Under the pieces are notes generated by a model. The model made no database searches. It was given only the letters and a program-made list of their open reading frames with translations, and was not told where the DNA came from. DNA of 64,000 bases from Staphylococcus sp. NRL 16/872. Its GTDB lineage: Bacteria; Bacillota; Bacilli; Staphylococcales; Staphylococcaceae. The position numbers were made by a program, and so were the translations under genes. Shown piece after piece: positions 1-12,791 of this stretch. The DNA lies in the NCBI RefSeq assembly GCF_022815905.2, contig NZ_CP119327.1:868001-932000 (forward strand), read 5' to 3'. Within the stretch, counting starts at the first letter, position 1; every line of letters begins with the position of its first letter.

Positions 1-1041
1 GCCTATATTTTGCAAGATGTGGAAAACTAATAAAGATATATAGCCAACAATAAATATTTTACTAAATGGAGATTCTACTCTAGTAGCAAGTCTTATAAGA
101 TGAAAGATAAGAGCTAAGAATATGAGTAATAATACAACTGCTCCCATGAATCCCATTTCTTCACCTACAACCGAGAAAATAAAGTCGGTATGATTTTCTG
201 GTATATAAACTTCTCCGTGGTTATACCCTTTACCAAATAATTGCCCAGAACCAATCGCTTTTAATGATTCTGTTAAGTGATAACCATCTCCATTACTGTA
301 TGAATAGGGATCTAACCAAGAATTGATACGTCCCATTTGATACATTTTAACGCCAAGTAAACTTTCAATTAACGTAGGCTTATAAATAATAGCTAAAATA
401 ATACTTCCACCGAGTACAATTGCAGCAATAAGTATGGGTGCAAGCAAGCGCCAAGTAATACCACTTACTAACATAACACCTAGGATAATGGCACAGATGA
501 CTAATGTCGTACCTAAGTCATTTTGTAATAGGATTAATGCCATTGGTAAGATAGAGATACCAATAATTTTGAAAAACAACATTAAATCTGTTTGAAATGA
601 CTTATTAAAAGTAAAACGGTTATGATTTGCTACAGTTTTAGCAAGCGCAAGTATTAATATCACTTTCATAAACTCAGATGGTTGAATACTTACAGGACCA
701 AATGAATACCAACTTTTAGCACCATTAATAATTGGCGTAAAGGAGGTTTCAGGTAGGATTAATAAACCTACAAGTAAAATACATAAAAAGATATATAATA
801 TGTATGTGTTGTGTTTAATCTTTTTAGGTGAAAACAACATAATTACTAAAGCGAGTATAGCACCTAACATATAGTATATAACTTGTCGAATACTAAAATT
901 GGCACTATATTGGCCGCCACCCATAGCTGAACTAATAGTTATAACGCTTATAATTGCTAAGATCGTCAATAATGCTATGAGTATCCAGTCGATTTTTCGT
1001 AGCCAATGTTTTGAAGGCTGTTGACGGGATGAATATTTCAT
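1..1041 (-). CDS. rodA: Rod shape-determining protein RodA (FtsW/RodA/SpoVE family), C-terminus beyond the window
   Basis: SEDS-family glycosyltransferase that polymerises lipid II into glycan strands in the cytoplasmic membrane, working with a class B penicillin-binding protein. The minus-strand frame opens at 1041 (start MKYSSRQQPSKHWLRKIDW) behind an AAGGAG ribosome site and stays open to base 1, giving 347 codons; family members are about 400 residues, so roughly 50 are missing. It is a polytopic membrane protein. Family motifs are visible: a GAKSWYSFGPVSIQPSEFMK block near residue 115, LLQNDLGTTLV, and the large loop VYIPENHTDFIFSVVGEEMG near residue 295. It lies divergently next to ddl, as in other staphylococci. 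RodA rather than FtsW is chosen mainly because of the ddl-murF neighbourhood. Confidence 0.88.
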   Translation of the reverse strand, partial: MKYSSRQQPSKHWLRKIDWILIALLTILAIISVITISSAMGGGQYSANFSIRQVIYYMLGAILALVIMLFSPKKIKHNTYILYIFLCILLVGLLILPETSFTPIINGAKSWYSFGPVSIQPSEFMKVILILALAKTVANHNRFTFNKSFQTDLMLFFKIIGISILPMALILLQNDLGTTLVICAIILGVMLVSGITWRLLAPILIAAIVLGGSIILAIIYKPTLIESLLGVKMYQMGRINSWLDPYSYSNGDGYHLTESLKAIGSGQLFGKGYNHGEVYIPENHTDFIFSVVGEEMGFMGAVVLLLIFLALIFHLIRLATRVESPFSKIFIVGYISLLVFHILQNIG

Positions 1042-2542
<1,501 letters not shown>

Positions 2543-2557
2543 GAAAGGAATTCATTT

Positions 2558-3913
2558 ATGATAGAAGTTTCATTAAAAGATATTCAAAACTGGATACCTT
2601 GTGATATTGATGATCAATACTTAAATCAAACCATCAAAGGTATCACAATCGATTCACGTGCGATTAAAGAAGACATGCTATTTATTCCTTTTAAAGGAGA
2701 GAACGTTGATGGCCATCGTTTTGTAGCACAAGCGTTGCAAGATGGTGCCGGCGCTTCTTTTTATGAAAAAGGGCATGACATTGACGCAAACATTAGTGGG
2801 CCAATTATTTGGGTGGAAGATACATTAACTGCATTACAACAATTAGCGAAAGCTTATTTAAAACATGTAAATCCTAAAGTTATCGGTGTTACAGGATCAA
2901 ATGGTAAAACAACTACGAAAGATATGATTGAAAGTGTGTTGCATACTGAATTTAAAGTTAAAAAGACACAAGGCAATTATAATAACGAAATTGGTTTACC
3001 ATTAACCATCTTAGAATTAGATAACGATACAGAAATTTCCATTTTAGAGATGGGTATGTCAGGTTTCCATGAAATCGAATTGTTATCGACGATAGCTGAG
3101 CCAGACATTGCTGTGATAACAAATATTGGTGAATCACACATGCAAGATTTAGGATCACGTGAAGGCATTGCTAAAGCTAAATCAGAAATTACGATTGGCC
3201 TAAAAGAAGGTGGCACATTTATTTATGACGGCGACGAACCATTGTTAGCGCCTCACGTTGAGAAAGTTGATAATGCTAAATTAATTAGTATTGGCTTAAA
3301 TTCGGATAATGTTTTAGTTTGCGAAGTGAAGAATAGTAAAAATGATGGTATCGCTTTTGATATTAATGGTGAAGAACATTACGAATTACCTATTTTAGGT
3401 ATCCATAATATGAAGAATGCTGCTATCGCTATTGCAATAGGTCATGAACTTGGATTAGATTATGAAACTATTCAACGTAATATTAATAATGTACAACTGA
3501 CTGGCATGCGTATGGAACGTCATGTGACTGATAATGAAATTACAGTGATTAATGATGCTTATAATGCGAGCCCTACAAGTATGAAAGCAGCCATTGATAC
3601 CTTAAGCAATATGCACGGACGTAAAATCTTAGTGCTTGCTGACTCGTTAGAATTAGGTGAGAATAGCCAACGTATGCACGAAGAGGTTGGTGCACATCTT
3701 GAAGATAAAGGCATTCATACCTTGCTTACTTACGGCACAGATGCTCAATTTATTAGTAATGTAGGTGGTCAATTTGTTGAAAATGTGGCACACTTCTCAA
3801 ACAAAGATGAATTGACAGCTTATTTAAAATCTCATTTAATCTCTCAGGACAAAGTTTTAGTCAAAGGTTCACGAGGAAATAAGCTTGAAGAAGTTGTAAA
3901 TCAAATTATTTAA
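2558..3913 (+). CDS. murF: UDP-N-acetylmuramoyl-tripeptide--D-alanyl-D-alanine ligase
   Basis: Last cytoplasmic step of the peptidoglycan precursor: adds D-Ala-D-Ala to the UDP-MurNAc tripeptide with ATP. The protein is 451 residues, normal for MurF. Mur-ligase signatures are present: the P-loop [14 protein letters not shown] around residue 110, then [12 protein letters not shown], the central [11 protein letters not shown] and the C-terminal domain [14 protein letters not shown]. It follows ddl at 15 bases with AAGAAAGGA as ribosome site, so the enzyme making the dipeptide and the one using it are co-expressed. A terminator follows at 3946. Confidence 0.96.
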   Translation: MIEVSLKDIQNWIPCDIDDQYLNQTIKGITIDSRAIKEDMLFIPFKGENVDGHRFVAQALQDGAGASFYEKGHDIDANISGPIIWVEDTLTALQQLAKAYLKHVNPKVIGVTGSNGKTTTKDMIESVLHTEFKVKKTQGNYNNEIGLPLTILELDNDTEISILEMGMSGFHEIELLSTIAEPDIAVITNIGESHMQDLGSREGIAKAKSEITIGLKEGGTFIYDGDEPLLAPHVEKVDNAKLISIGLNSDNVLVCEVKNSKNDGIAFDINGEEHYELPILGIHNMKNAAIAIAIGHELGLDYETIQRNINNVQLTGMRMERHVTDNEITVINDAYNASPTSMKAAIDTLSNMHGRKILVLADSLELGENSQRMHEEVGAHLEDKGIHTLLTYGTDAQFISNVGGQFVENVAHFSNKDELTAYLKSHLISQDKVLVKGSRGNKLEEVVNQII

Positions 3914-3945
3914 TAAAACTATATATCGATTTATATGTTTTTCTG

Positions 3946-3991
3946 AACGAGCCATTGTGGATGTTAAAAATCGCACAATGGTTTGTTTTTT
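3946..3991 (+). terminator. Intrinsic terminator of ddl-murF
   Basis: Fourteen-pair stem (3946-3959 with 3974-3987, two G-U pairs, core CCATTGTG/CACAATGG) running into a T-rich tail. Confidence 0.85.
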
Positions 3992-4117
3992 ATGCCCTTT
4001 TCCCAAAAAAGAAGGCAAAAAATGAAAACGCTATTATGAAAGAAATAGTTATTTATTGAAAGAAAGTAAGAAATTGCTTTATTGCGATAAATATTTTTAG
4101 GTGGTACTATATAGAAG

Positions 4118-4145
4118 TTGACGTAATAAGAGGACCTTATATACA
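4118..4145 (+). promoter_or_regulatory. Probable sigma-A promoter of cshA
   Basis: TTGACG (4118-4123), a 16-base spacer and TATACA (4140-4145), about 40 bases ahead of the cshA start. Confidence 0.55.
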
Positions 4146-4176
4146 CAGACGTATATTGATAAAAAAGATAGTTTAA

Positions 4177-5700
<1,524 letters not shown>

Positions 5701-5723
5701 TCATGAGCGACTATTTTTTGAGT

Positions 5724-5753
5724 AAACACTCCAAATATTTGGAGTGTTTTTTT
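5724..5753 (+). terminator. Intrinsic terminator of cshA
   Basis: A perfect palindrome, 5724-5749 (arm AAACACTCCAAAT), merging into a run of seven T. Confidence 0.9.
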
Positions 5754-5868
5754 ATATCTAAAAATAAATAAAAAGAACATAAGGTACAGAAGAAAAACAT
5801 ATATTGCAGAAATTATATTCAATTAAATCAATATGATATAATTAAGAAAAATTGCAAAGGAGTTTATT

Positions 5869-6348
5869 ATGAAGGTAGAAGCTTCATTTCATAAAAGCCC
5901 TAAAAACGCATACCCTGTTCATTGGATATCTAGTGGTATTATATTCCTAATTGAATTAATTATATTAGGTGCTTTATATTCAATGTGGAACTACTTTAAT
6001 TGGTTTCATTTTATTCTCTACATTTTAATCTTCTTGTTTGTTTTAAGTTGTCTTCGTTTAGTCATACAACCGTATATTCGTTATCGTTTTCATTATTATA
6101 GAATTGATGCTAAGAATATAGAAGTTAAGTCTATGTTTATTATGAAGCATTATGAAATGACTAAAATTGAAAGGCTACAATATCTTCAAATCAAAACAAA
6201 TCCGTTGTTAAAAGCTTTTCAACTTAATACTGTAGTGTTTGTAACAGCTGGTCATGAAATGAAATTTCCTTTGTTATCTGAGGCACAAGCAGAACATGTA
6301 TCACAACATATTCTAGAAACATTGAGAGGTGCAGATTCTGATGTATAA
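5869..6348 (+). CDS. Bacterial PH-domain membrane protein, YdbS-like
   Basis: A 159-residue protein with two membrane-spanning segments (about residues 20-65) followed by a bacterial pleckstrin-homology (bPH2, formerly DUF304) domain, recognisable from the pattern YRIDAKNIEVKSMF and MTKIERLQYLQIKTNPLLKAF. Function in Staphylococcus is not established. In B. subtilis the ydbS-ydbT pair at the same position is linked to resistance to a cyclic bacteriocin. AAAGGAG precedes the ATG. The stop overlaps the start of the next gene (ATG at 6341), so the two are translationally coupled. Confidence 0.85.
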   Translation: MKVEASFHKSPKNAYPVHWISSGIIFLIELIILGALYSMWNYFNWFHFILYILIFLFVLSCLRLVIQPYIRYRFHYYRIDAKNIEVKSMFIMKHYEMTKIERLQYLQIKTNPLLKAFQLNTVVFVTAGHEMKFPLLSEAQAEHVSQHILETLRGADSDV

Positions 6349-7867
6349 TCCTCAAAAGTTGCATCCTATTTCATATGTATCAGGTTTAATTAAAGTTATA
6401 AAACAAAATATTTTTCCATTTATCATTTTTATAGTGTTTAATAGTTGGGATTTTGATTTTACAAATATACGAAATTATATAAGTCCAGCTATATTTTTAC
6501 TTATCTTTCTTGTTACTTTTATTCATCAATTTTTAGAGGTGTATGTCACACGTTATTGGATTGAAGATGAACAATTTATAGTAACGTCTGGATGGTTGAA
6601 TAAAAAACGTAAAGAATTAAATATTAATAGGATTCAATCGTTAGATACCACTCAAGGATTAGTTGATCAAATGGTGGGTGGTGTGAGTTTACAAATCAAA
6701 ACACCCAGTGATGGGATAGAATTAGCTACAATTTCAAAAAAACAGAGCGATTTAATTGATCAAACGATTCGCGAACATCAGTTACAATTGAAAGATACTG
6801 ATAATGAGGCAATCATTAATCATGAACGGAGTGAGATTGACAATCAACATACACAATATAATCACAAAACAACTTCTGAAGCACTAAAAAATGAGACAAT
6901 GATCTATAAAATGTCGTGGCGTTCATTGTTACTCATGGCTATGACTAGTGGCGCTATTGGCGTGGCTTTAGCAACTGTATCGCCTATACTAGGCGTCTTT
7001 CAACATTTGATTTCTTGGGAGGATTGGACATCTAAACTTTGGAACTGGATTCATTCAGTATTATTCATTGTATTGTTTATCATTATTGTCGTGTTAGTTA
7101 TTAGTTACATAATAGGGACTGTCATTACGATTAATCGATACTATAACTACACGGTTACGCAACAAGACAGTCAACTAAAAATAAAATATGGATTATTAAA
7201 TGTAAAAAATATTACGGTACCTACAAATAGACTACAAGCTGTCCTTGAAAAACAATCTTTTATAAGGAAATTGTTTGGTTACACTTCCATTCACTTTATC
7301 ATTACTAGTGATTTAGAAATCTCTTCAAATGAAGACGTTAGCGATGATGGCAAAATTATGATCTTACCATTTATTAAAAGAAAAGAAGCCTATCAAATTA
7401 TTAATACACTAGTTCCTGAAATGCAGTTTAATAACATAAAAAGCGATATGCCATGGCGTGGTTATCATCGTCATTTTTTAATCCCTAGCATAATATTAAT
7501 AATCATGGCTTGTTTTGGTACTTATTATTGGAGTGCATGGAGTATGGTTATAGCTATTTTAATTATTGGATTAATGGCGTTACACGCTTATATATATATT
7601 CGTGCTGCCGGATTAAACTTCAAAAATAATGAAATTGCACTTCGTGAAGTAAGTACTTTTAGTTTTAAAACGTATTATTTCAAGACGAATAAGATTATTG
7701 GCATGGAAACGACGCAACACCATTTCCTTGAGAGAGCTCAATTAGAAAATATAACTTTCTTAATTGCTAAGGGTGCATTATTTGAAGTTATGCAGTTGAA
7801 ATTTATGGATGAAAATAAAGTAAATCAATATATAAAGGGCTATTTACGAGGTGACTACAATGAATGA
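6341..7867 (+). CDS. Bacterial PH-domain membrane protein, YdbT-like (two PH repeats)
   Basis: A 508-residue polytopic protein with three paired membrane segments, each followed by a bPH2-like stretch: residues about 70-125 (WIEDEQFIVTSGWLNKKRKEL, NRIQSLDTTQGLVDQ), about 255-310 (TVTQQDSQLKIKYGLLNVKN, PTNRLQAVLEKQSFIRK) and a weaker one near 410-490. The arrangement matches YdbT. I start it at ATG 6341 rather than the in-frame GTG at 6329, because GAGAGGTG (6323-6330) then sits about ten bases away. It overlaps the preceding gene by eight bases and the next gene by eight. Likely role is membrane protection or lipid-linked transport; this is inference. Confidence 0.82.
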   Translation: MYNPQKLHPISYVSGLIKVIKQNIFPFIIFIVFNSWDFDFTNIRNYISPAIFLLIFLVTFIHQFLEVYVTRYWIEDEQFIVTSGWLNKKRKELNINRIQSLDTTQGLVDQMVGGVSLQIKTPSDGIELATISKKQSDLIDQTIREHQLQLKDTDNEAIINHERSEIDNQHTQYNHKTTSEALKNETMIYKMSWRSLLLMAMTSGAIGVALATVSPILGVFQHLISWEDWTSKLWNWIHSVLFIVLFIIIVVLVISYIIGTVITINRYYNYTVTQQDSQLKIKYGLLNVKNITVPTNRLQAVLEKQSFIRKLFGYTSIHFIITSDLEISSNEDVSDDGKIMILPFIKRKEAYQIINTLVPEMQFNNIKSDMPWRGYHRHFLIPSIILIIMACFGTYYWSAWSMVIAILIIGLMALHAYIYIRAAGLNFKNNEIALREVSTFSFKTYYFKTNKIIGMETTQHHFLERAQLENITFLIAKGALFEVMQLKFMDENKVNQYIKGYLRGDYNE

Positions 7868-8354
7868 ATATAAATATATGCATGAAAATGGTCCCAAAGT
7901 AATGCGATTAGCTGCGACAATAACATTTATTGTGTTTTTATTAATAGTAAGTATTATAACAATTATAGATATTATATATATGCATTTGATGCGACCAATT
8001 TGGACGATTGTATTAGCAATCATTGTTTTAGTTTTATTTGCAATATGTTTTATCATCGTAACCCCTTTTTTAAAATATAAAAACTTTCGTTATTACTCTA
8101 AAGATAATGAGATTTATATAAGAAAAGGAATTATCTTTATTCAAACAACTATTATACCTTTTTATAGAATACAAAATATAGATATTGAAGAAGGGTATTT
8201 GATGAGGAAATATGATTTAGCTAAGTTACATTTATCCACCGCTGGAGGCAATGCAGAAATTGAATTAATAAACAAAGAAGAAGCTTCAAAATTAAAAGAA
8301 ATTCTTCAACTTAAGAAATCTAATGACAACGAAGAATTAGAAGAGACAGTATGA
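7860..8354 (+). CDS. Third bacterial PH-domain membrane protein of the cluster
   Basis: A 164-residue protein with two N-terminal membrane segments (about residues 15-70) and one bPH2 domain (YYSKDNEIYIRKGIIFIQTTIIP, YRIQNIDIEEGYLMRKYDLAKL). It resembles the first gene of the trio in size and layout and could derive from it by duplication. ATG 7860 is preferred over an in-frame GTG at 7851, since GAGGTG at 7848-7853 is then a properly spaced ribosome site. Overlap with the YdbT-like gene indicates coupling in one operon that continues into acpS, 20 bases downstream. Confidence 0.82.
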   Translation: MNEYKYMHENGPKVMRLAATITFIVFLLIVSIITIIDIIYMHLMRPIWTIVLAIIVLVLFAICFIIVTPFLKYKNFRYYSKDNEIYIRKGIIFIQTTIIPFYRIQNIDIEEGYLMRKYDLAKLHLSTAGGNAEIELINKEEASKLKEILQLKKSNDNEELEETV

Positions 8355-8374
8355 AAATGAAGTGAGGATAATAT

Positions 8375-8734
8375 ATGATTTATGGTCTTGGTGTCGATTT
8401 AATTGAAATTGATCGCATTGAAAAAGTGTATAGGAAACAACAAAATAAATTAATTGAACGTATATTAACTATGCAAGAACAGGAAAGATTTAAGTCTTTT
8501 AAAAGTGAAAAAAGAAAAATAGAATTTTTAGCAGGTCGTTTTGCTACAAAAGAAGCATTCAGTAAAGCACTTGGTACAGGCTTAGGTAAAACGGTAGCTT
8601 TCAATGATATTAATTGTTATAACGATGAAAAAGGTAAGCCTTGTATTAAATATCCTAACTTTATCGTTCATGTATCTATTACCCATACTGATAATTATGC
8701 AATGAGCCAAGTTATATTAGAAAAGCAAGATTAA
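8375..8734 (+). CDS. acpS: Holo-[acyl-carrier-protein] synthase
   Basis: Transfers 4'-phosphopantetheine from coenzyme A to the serine of apo-ACP, activating it for fatty acid synthesis. The 119-residue length is typical of trimeric AcpS. The Mg-binding N-terminal motif [14 protein letters not shown] and the second signature [16 protein letters not shown] are present. It is followed within 81 bases by alr, as in other Firmicutes, and probably shares the transcript from the PH-domain genes. Confidence 0.95.
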   Translation: MIYGLGVDLIEIDRIEKVYRKQQNKLIERILTMQEQERFKSFKSEKRKIEFLAGRFATKEAFSKALGTGLGKTVAFNDINCYNDEKGKPCIKYPNFIVHVSITHTDNYAMSQVILEKQD

Positions 8735-8815
8735 CAGTACTATAATGAATAATATGAATTTAAGTTATCAGACTTTTATTGATGAATATATCTAAAGTTT
8801 TGAGGAGGACTTCTT

Positions 8816-9964
8816 ATGTCAGACAAATTTTATAGAGCAACCTATTTAAACGTAGATTTAGATGCTATTCAAGAAAACTATCACACTTTTGTTGGAATGC
8901 ATCCGAATAAAACAGTTATACCGGTTGTAAAAGCCAATAGTTATGGATTAGGAAGCGTTAAAGTCGCTCAACACTTAATGCAACAAGGTGCCAACTTCTT
9001 TGCAGTAGCGACTTTAGATGAAGCTATTGAATTACGTATGCATGGTATTAATGCACAAATATTAATATTAGGCGTTATACCTATAGAGGATATTAATAAA
9101 GCAATACAACATCGTGTAGCTTTGACAGTTCCGTCTAAAAAATGGCTAACAAGTGCACTTCGCTTAATCGATGAGGATAATCAAAAACGTTTATGGTTAC
9201 ATGTAAAATTAGACACAGGCATGGGAAGATTAGGTATTAAAACACAAGAAGAATATCAAGACATTATAGATACAATACAAACATCTGAAAATCTGGTGTT
9301 TGAAGGTGTTTATACTCATTTTGCAAATGCAGATGAACCTGGTGATTCCATGGATGAACAATACGCTCTATTTGAAACGTTAGTTAATAACGCGCCAAAA
9401 CCTAAGTATATTCATGCACAAAATTCAGCGGGTTCATTATTAAAAGAATGTGAATTATGTAATGCACTAAGAGTAGGTATTTCACTTTATGGTTATTATC
9501 CTTCAGATTATGTGAAAAGCATTGTGCAAACTCGTCTAAAGCCTAGTGCAAAATTGACTACGGAAGTGGTACAAACTAAATATTTAATCTCTGGGGAATC
9601 AGTGAGTTATGGCAGCACCTATACCGCTACCGAGAATATGAAAATAGCTATCTTGCCTATTGGTTATGCTGATGGATTTTTAAGATCCATGCAAGGTGCA
9701 ACTGTAAATATAAATAATTGTCAATGTGAAATTATAGGTAGAGTGTGTATGGATCAAACCATAGTTAAAGTACCTGAAGATGTTCAAGAAGGCGACAAAG
9801 TAGTTTTACTAGATAATCAATTTGATACTCCTCAATCAGTTGAAGCTTTAGCGGATAAACAAAATACGATAAGCTATGAAGTTTTGTGTAATTTTGGAAG
9901 ACGTGTACCACGCATATATTATATAAATAATCAAAAATATGTAACAAATGAATTATTAAAATAG
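8816..9964 (+). CDS. alr: Alanine racemase
   Basis: PLP enzyme interconverting L- and D-alanine, supplying D-Ala to Ddl and to teichoic acid alanylation. The 382-residue protein has the PLP lysine K39 in [10 protein letters not shown] and the second catalytic region [20 protein letters not shown], in which the tyrosine acts as the opposite base. GGAGG lies at good distance from the ATG at 8816. It sits directly upstream of mazEF, an arrangement conserved across staphylococci and bacilli. Confidence 0.95.
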   Translation: MSDKFYRATYLNVDLDAIQENYHTFVGMHPNKTVIPVVKANSYGLGSVKVAQHLMQQGANFFAVATLDEAIELRMHGINAQILILGVIPIEDINKAIQHRVALTVPSKKWLTSALRLIDEDNQKRLWLHVKLDTGMGRLGIKTQEEYQDIIDTIQTSENLVFEGVYTHFANADEPGDSMDEQYALFETLVNNAPKPKYIHAQNSAGSLLKECELCNALRVGISLYGYYPSDYVKSIVQTRLKPSAKLTTEVVQTKYLISGESVSYGSTYTATENMKIAILPIGYADGFLRSMQGATVNINNCQCEIIGRVCMDQTIVKVPEDVQEGDKVVLLDNQFDTPQSVEALADKQNTISYEVLCNFGRRVPRIYYINNQKYVTNELLK

Positions 9965-10050
9965 TATAGTCACTAGATGTAAAATTTGTTATTATAAATT
10001 TAAATAAAGGTTTACAATGTCTTATTTGGTATCCGATGGAGGTTCATAGT

Positions 10051-10221
10051 ATGTTAACTTTTAACCAGAATAGAAGCCACAGTCTTGAACAATCTTTAAA
10101 AGAAGGCTATGCACAAATGGCCGATTTAAACCTCTCCCTAGCAACAGAAGCTTTTCCTTTAGAATGTGAAGCTTGTGATTGCAACGAATCGTACATCACT
10201 TCGAATTATAAAAGTGAATGA
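10051..10221 (+). CDS. mazE: MazE antitoxin
   Basis: Antitoxin that binds and inhibits the MazF ribonuclease. The 56-residue product begins [20 protein letters not shown], as in S. aureus MazE, and its acidic, cysteine-containing tail ([10 protein letters not shown]) is of the same type. An in-frame ATG at 10036 lies upstream, but it would translate through the ribosome site GATGGAGG (10035-10042), so 10051 is chosen. The stop overlaps the mazF start (ATGA at 10218), the usual coupled antitoxin-toxin arrangement. Confidence 0.92.
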   Translation: MLTFNQNRSHSLEQSLKEGYAQMADLNLSLATEAFPLECEACDCNESYITSNYKSE

Positions 10222-10580
10222 TTAAAAGAGGCGATGTATATTTAGCTGATTTGTCACCAGTACAGGGTTCTGAACAAGGGGGAGTAAGACCTGTAGTTAT
10301 CATTCAAAATGATACTGGTAATAAATATAGTCCTACAGTAATTGTTGCTGCAATTACTGGTAGGATTAATAAAGCCAAAATACCAACTCACGTGGAAATA
10401 GAAAAACACAAATATCGATTGGATAGAGATTCAGTTATTCTACTTGAACAAATTCGGACTTTAGATAAAAAAAGGTTAAAGGAAAAATTAACTTATTTAT
10501 CTGAAGAAAAAATGAAAGAAGTAGATGAGGCACTAGATATTAGTTTAGGTTTACATGAGGTTCGTCCTCAAAAAACTTGA
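10218..10580 (+). CDS. mazF: MazF mRNA interferase toxin
   Basis: Sequence-specific endoribonuclease. The S. aureus homologue cuts at UACAU, and the site for this one is inferred from homology. The 120-residue protein has the PemK/MazF fold signatures [28 protein letters not shown] and [10 protein letters not shown], and [10 protein letters not shown] near the end. It overlaps mazE by four bases. A terminator lies about 160 bases downstream, before rsbU, so mazEF and rsbU-sigB are partly separated at the transcript level. Confidence 0.95.
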   Translation: MIKRGDVYLADLSPVQGSEQGGVRPVVIIQNDTGNKYSPTVIVAAITGRINKAKIPTHVEIEKHKYRLDRDSVILLEQIRTLDKKRLKEKLTYLSEEKMKEVDEALDISLGLHEVRPQKT

Positions 10581-10893
10581 TTATTTTATGTATAAACCAA
10601 ATATATATTTAATAAAAAGATAAAGAAAAATCTTTAGTTTAATGATTAATTAGTTTTTTCAAAATTGCAATTATGGGTTATCATTACCTACAAAATAGTA
10701 CTTTTTTCGATAGTTACTATTTAATAGATGACTTAAGTTGTTGACTTTAGGTAATCCCTAAAGTCTTTTTTAAATAGAAGTATTATTTTGGAATATATTA
10801 AATAATTCATTAATAAAATTCGTGAATAAATACATTTGATATTAACGAAATTAAAATTAAAGTTTTGCAACTATGAAGTAAGGAGGCAGATTC
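10581..10893. other. mazF-rsbU intergenic region
   Basis: About 310 bp. It holds an intrinsic terminator near 10743 and, after it, a possible promoter for rsbU: TTGGAA (10788-10793), a 17-base spacer and TAATAA (10811-10816). The -10 is poor, so this is tentative. No reading frame with a ribosome site is visible. Confidence 0.5.
10743..10771 (+). terminator. Terminator between mazF and rsbU
   Basis: GACTTTAGG (10743-10751) pairs with CCTAAAGTC (10757-10765), followed by six T. Confidence 0.85.
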
Positions 10894-11895
10894 GTGGAAG
10901 AATTTAAAAAACACTATAAACAACTTATAGATGAAAGCTTGGTTACAGATGATAAAAAACGATTTTTGGAAAAATGTAACGATTTTACGGATGAAGTAAT
11001 CAAAAAAGATATTCTGCCTGAAGATGTCGTTAAAATACATAAATCGTATGTTTCTTCTTTACAAATCCAAGAATCTCAATTGCTTGAAACACTAGACGTT
11101 TTGCAAGAAGTAGTCAAAGGATTTGGATATAGCTATAGAGATTACCAAAAATTAATTGATAAAATGCAATTCCACGATAAAGAAATTGATTTAGCCTCTA
11201 GACTTCAACAAACGATGTTGAAAACAGATATTCCTCAATTCGACAGTATTCAAATTGGCGTTATTTCAGTAGCAGCACAAAAAGTAAGTGGAGATTATTT
11301 TAATTTAATTGATCACAGAGATGGGACGATGAGTTTTGCAGTAGCTGATGTTATTGGAAAAGGAATTCCCGCTGCCTTAGCTATGAGTATGATTAAATTT
11401 GGAATGGACTCCTATGGACACTCTCAATTACCAAGTGATGGACTAAAGAGATTAAACCGAGTAGTAGAAAAAAACGTTAATCAAAATATGTTCGTTACTA
11501 TGTTTTATGGTTTATATGAAGAGATGAATCATTTACTATATTGTAGTTCTGCTGGTCATGAGCCGGGCTATGTGTATCGAGCAGAAACTGAAACATTTGA
11601 AGAAATTGATGTAAGAGGTCGCGTTTTAGGTGTGAGTCAACATACACGTTATAGTCAACAAGAAATTCAAATATGTCTTGATGATCTTGTCATTATTTTC
11701 ACAGATGGTGTCACAGAAGCACGAAATACCGATGGAGAATTTATTGCTAAAGAAACATTGCTTAATTTAATTCGTAAATATAAACATATGCACCCACAAG
11801 ATATTGTACAAATCTTATATGAAGCTATATTAAAAGTACAAAATCCAAATAAACGTGATGATATGACAATTCTAATTATAAAAAGAGTAAATTAG
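10894..11895 (+). CDS. rsbU: Sigma-B activator phosphatase RsbU
   Basis: PP2C-type phosphatase that dephosphorylates RsbV and so frees sigma-B. The 333-residue protein has an N-terminal helical regulatory domain (about 1-85) and a C-terminal SpoIIE-like domain from about residue 120 (AAQKVSGDYFN, ADVIGKGIPAALAMS, FTDGVTEARN, DDMTILIIKR) carrying the metal-binding aspartates. The start is GTG at 10894 behind TAAGGAGG. As in other staphylococci there are no rsbR, rsbS or rsbT genes, so the upstream stressosome of Bacillus is absent. The reading frame is intact, unlike the rsbU deletion known in some laboratory S. aureus. Confidence 0.95.
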   Translation: MEEFKKHYKQLIDESLVTDDKKRFLEKCNDFTDEVIKKDILPEDVVKIHKSYVSSLQIQESQLLETLDVLQEVVKGFGYSYRDYQKLIDKMQFHDKEIDLASRLQQTMLKTDIPQFDSIQIGVISVAAQKVSGDYFNLIDHRDGTMSFAVADVIGKGIPAALAMSMIKFGMDSYGHSQLPSDGLKRLNRVVEKNVNQNMFVTMFYGLYEEMNHLLYCSSAGHEPGYVYRAETETFEEIDVRGRVLGVSQHTRYSQQEIQICLDDLVIIFTDGVTEARNTDGEFIAKETLLNLIRKYKHMHPQDIVQILYEAILKVQNPNKRDDMTILIIKRVN

Positions 11896-11903
11896 AAATT
11901 AAA

Positions 11904-11935
11904 TTTTTTGATTATATTATAATAGTAATGGGTAT
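11904..11935 (+). promoter_or_regulatory. Candidate sigma-B promoter ahead of rsbV
   Basis: GGGTAT at 11930-11935 matches the staphylococcal sigma-B -10, and a T-rich stretch at 11904-11909 is at about the right distance, but the GTTT -35 is poor. An autoregulatory sigma-B promoter upstream of rsbV is known in S. aureus, and position supports the call. Confidence 0.5.
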
Positions 11936-11986
11936 ACTAAATAGAGTATACATATTTGTAAAGATAAAGAGTAGGAGTGTCAAACT

Positions 11987-12313
11987 ATGAACCTTAATAT
12001 AGAGTCGATAACACATGATGAATATTATGAAGTTATCGTTGCAGGAGAACTAGATGTTTACACAGTACCAGAACTTGAAGAGGTGCTTGTCCCTATGCGT
12101 CAAGAAGGTACACATGATATTCATGTTAATTTAACAAATGTAAGTTATATGGATTCAACAGGTTTAGGTTTATTTGTAGGAACATTGAAAGCGTTAAATC
12201 AAAATGGTAAAGAATTATATATCTTTGGAGCATCAGAAAGAATTAGTAGACTATTTGATATCACTGGCTTAAAAGACTTAATGCACGTTAATGAAGGAAC
12301 GGAGGTAGAGTAA
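11987..12313 (+). CDS. rsbV: Anti-anti-sigma factor RsbV
   Basis: STAS-domain partner switch: unphosphorylated RsbV binds RsbW and releases sigma-B. The 108-residue protein has the phosphorylation motif [10 protein letters not shown], with serine 57 the expected site modified by RsbW and restored by RsbU. A good ribosome site (GTAGGAGTG) precedes the ATG. rsbW begins one base after its stop codon. Confidence 0.96.
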   Translation: MNLNIESITHDEYYEVIVAGELDVYTVPELEEVLVPMRQEGTHDIHVNLTNVSYMDSTGLGLFVGTLKALNQNGKELYIFGASERISRLFDITGLKDLMHVNEGTEVE

Positions 12314-12314
12314 C

Positions 12315-12791
12315 TTGTCTAAAAATGATTATATTGAAATGAAACTACCTGCCTCTGCAGAATATGTCAGTTTAATTCGATTAACATTATCAGGTGTGTT
12401 TTCTAGAGCCGGTGCTTCATATGATGATATAGAAGATTCTAAAATTGCAGTAAGTGAAGCGGTTACAAATGCAGTTAAACATGCATACAAAAATGAAACA
12501 ACTAATGGTATGATTAACATATGTTTTGAAGTATTTGATGATAAAATTAAAATCATCATTTCTGATCAAGGTGAAAGTTTTGATTATGAAAAAACTAAAT
12601 CTCAATTAGGGCCTTATACCGAAAATGAAAATATTGACTTTTTACGTGAAGGCGGTTTAGGTCTATTTTTAATTGAATCGTTGATGGACGAAGTAAAAGT
12701 TTTCAAAGAATCTGGTGTGACAATCAGCATGATTAAGTATATAAAAAAAGAGCAGGTGCCAAATAATGACGAAAGAGTCGAAATCAGTTAA
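12315..12791 (+). CDS. rsbW: Anti-sigma-B factor and serine kinase RsbW
   Basis: Binds sigma-B and keeps it inactive, and also phosphorylates RsbV. The 158-residue protein has the GHKL kinase boxes: [14 protein letters not shown] (N box), DQGESFDYE (G1) and [15 protein letters not shown] (G2). It starts at TTG 12315. GGAGG at 12300-12304 inside the rsbV end is its ribosome site, and the next in-frame ATG would delete conserved sequence. It overlaps sigB by 26 bases. Confidence 0.95.
   Translation: MSKNDYIEMKLPASAEYVSLIRLTLSGVFSRAGASYDDIEDSKIAVSEAVTNAVKHAYKNETTNGMINICFEVFDDKIKIIISDQGESFDYEKTKSQLGPYTENENIDFLREGGLGLFLIESLMDEVKVFKESGVTISMIKYIKKEQVPNNDERVEIS

Noticed and set aside
10036..10050. 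Upstream ATG at 10036 as the mazE start.
   Set aside because: Using it would translate through the GATGGAGG ribosome site. The 56-residue form from 10051 is the one known for MazE.
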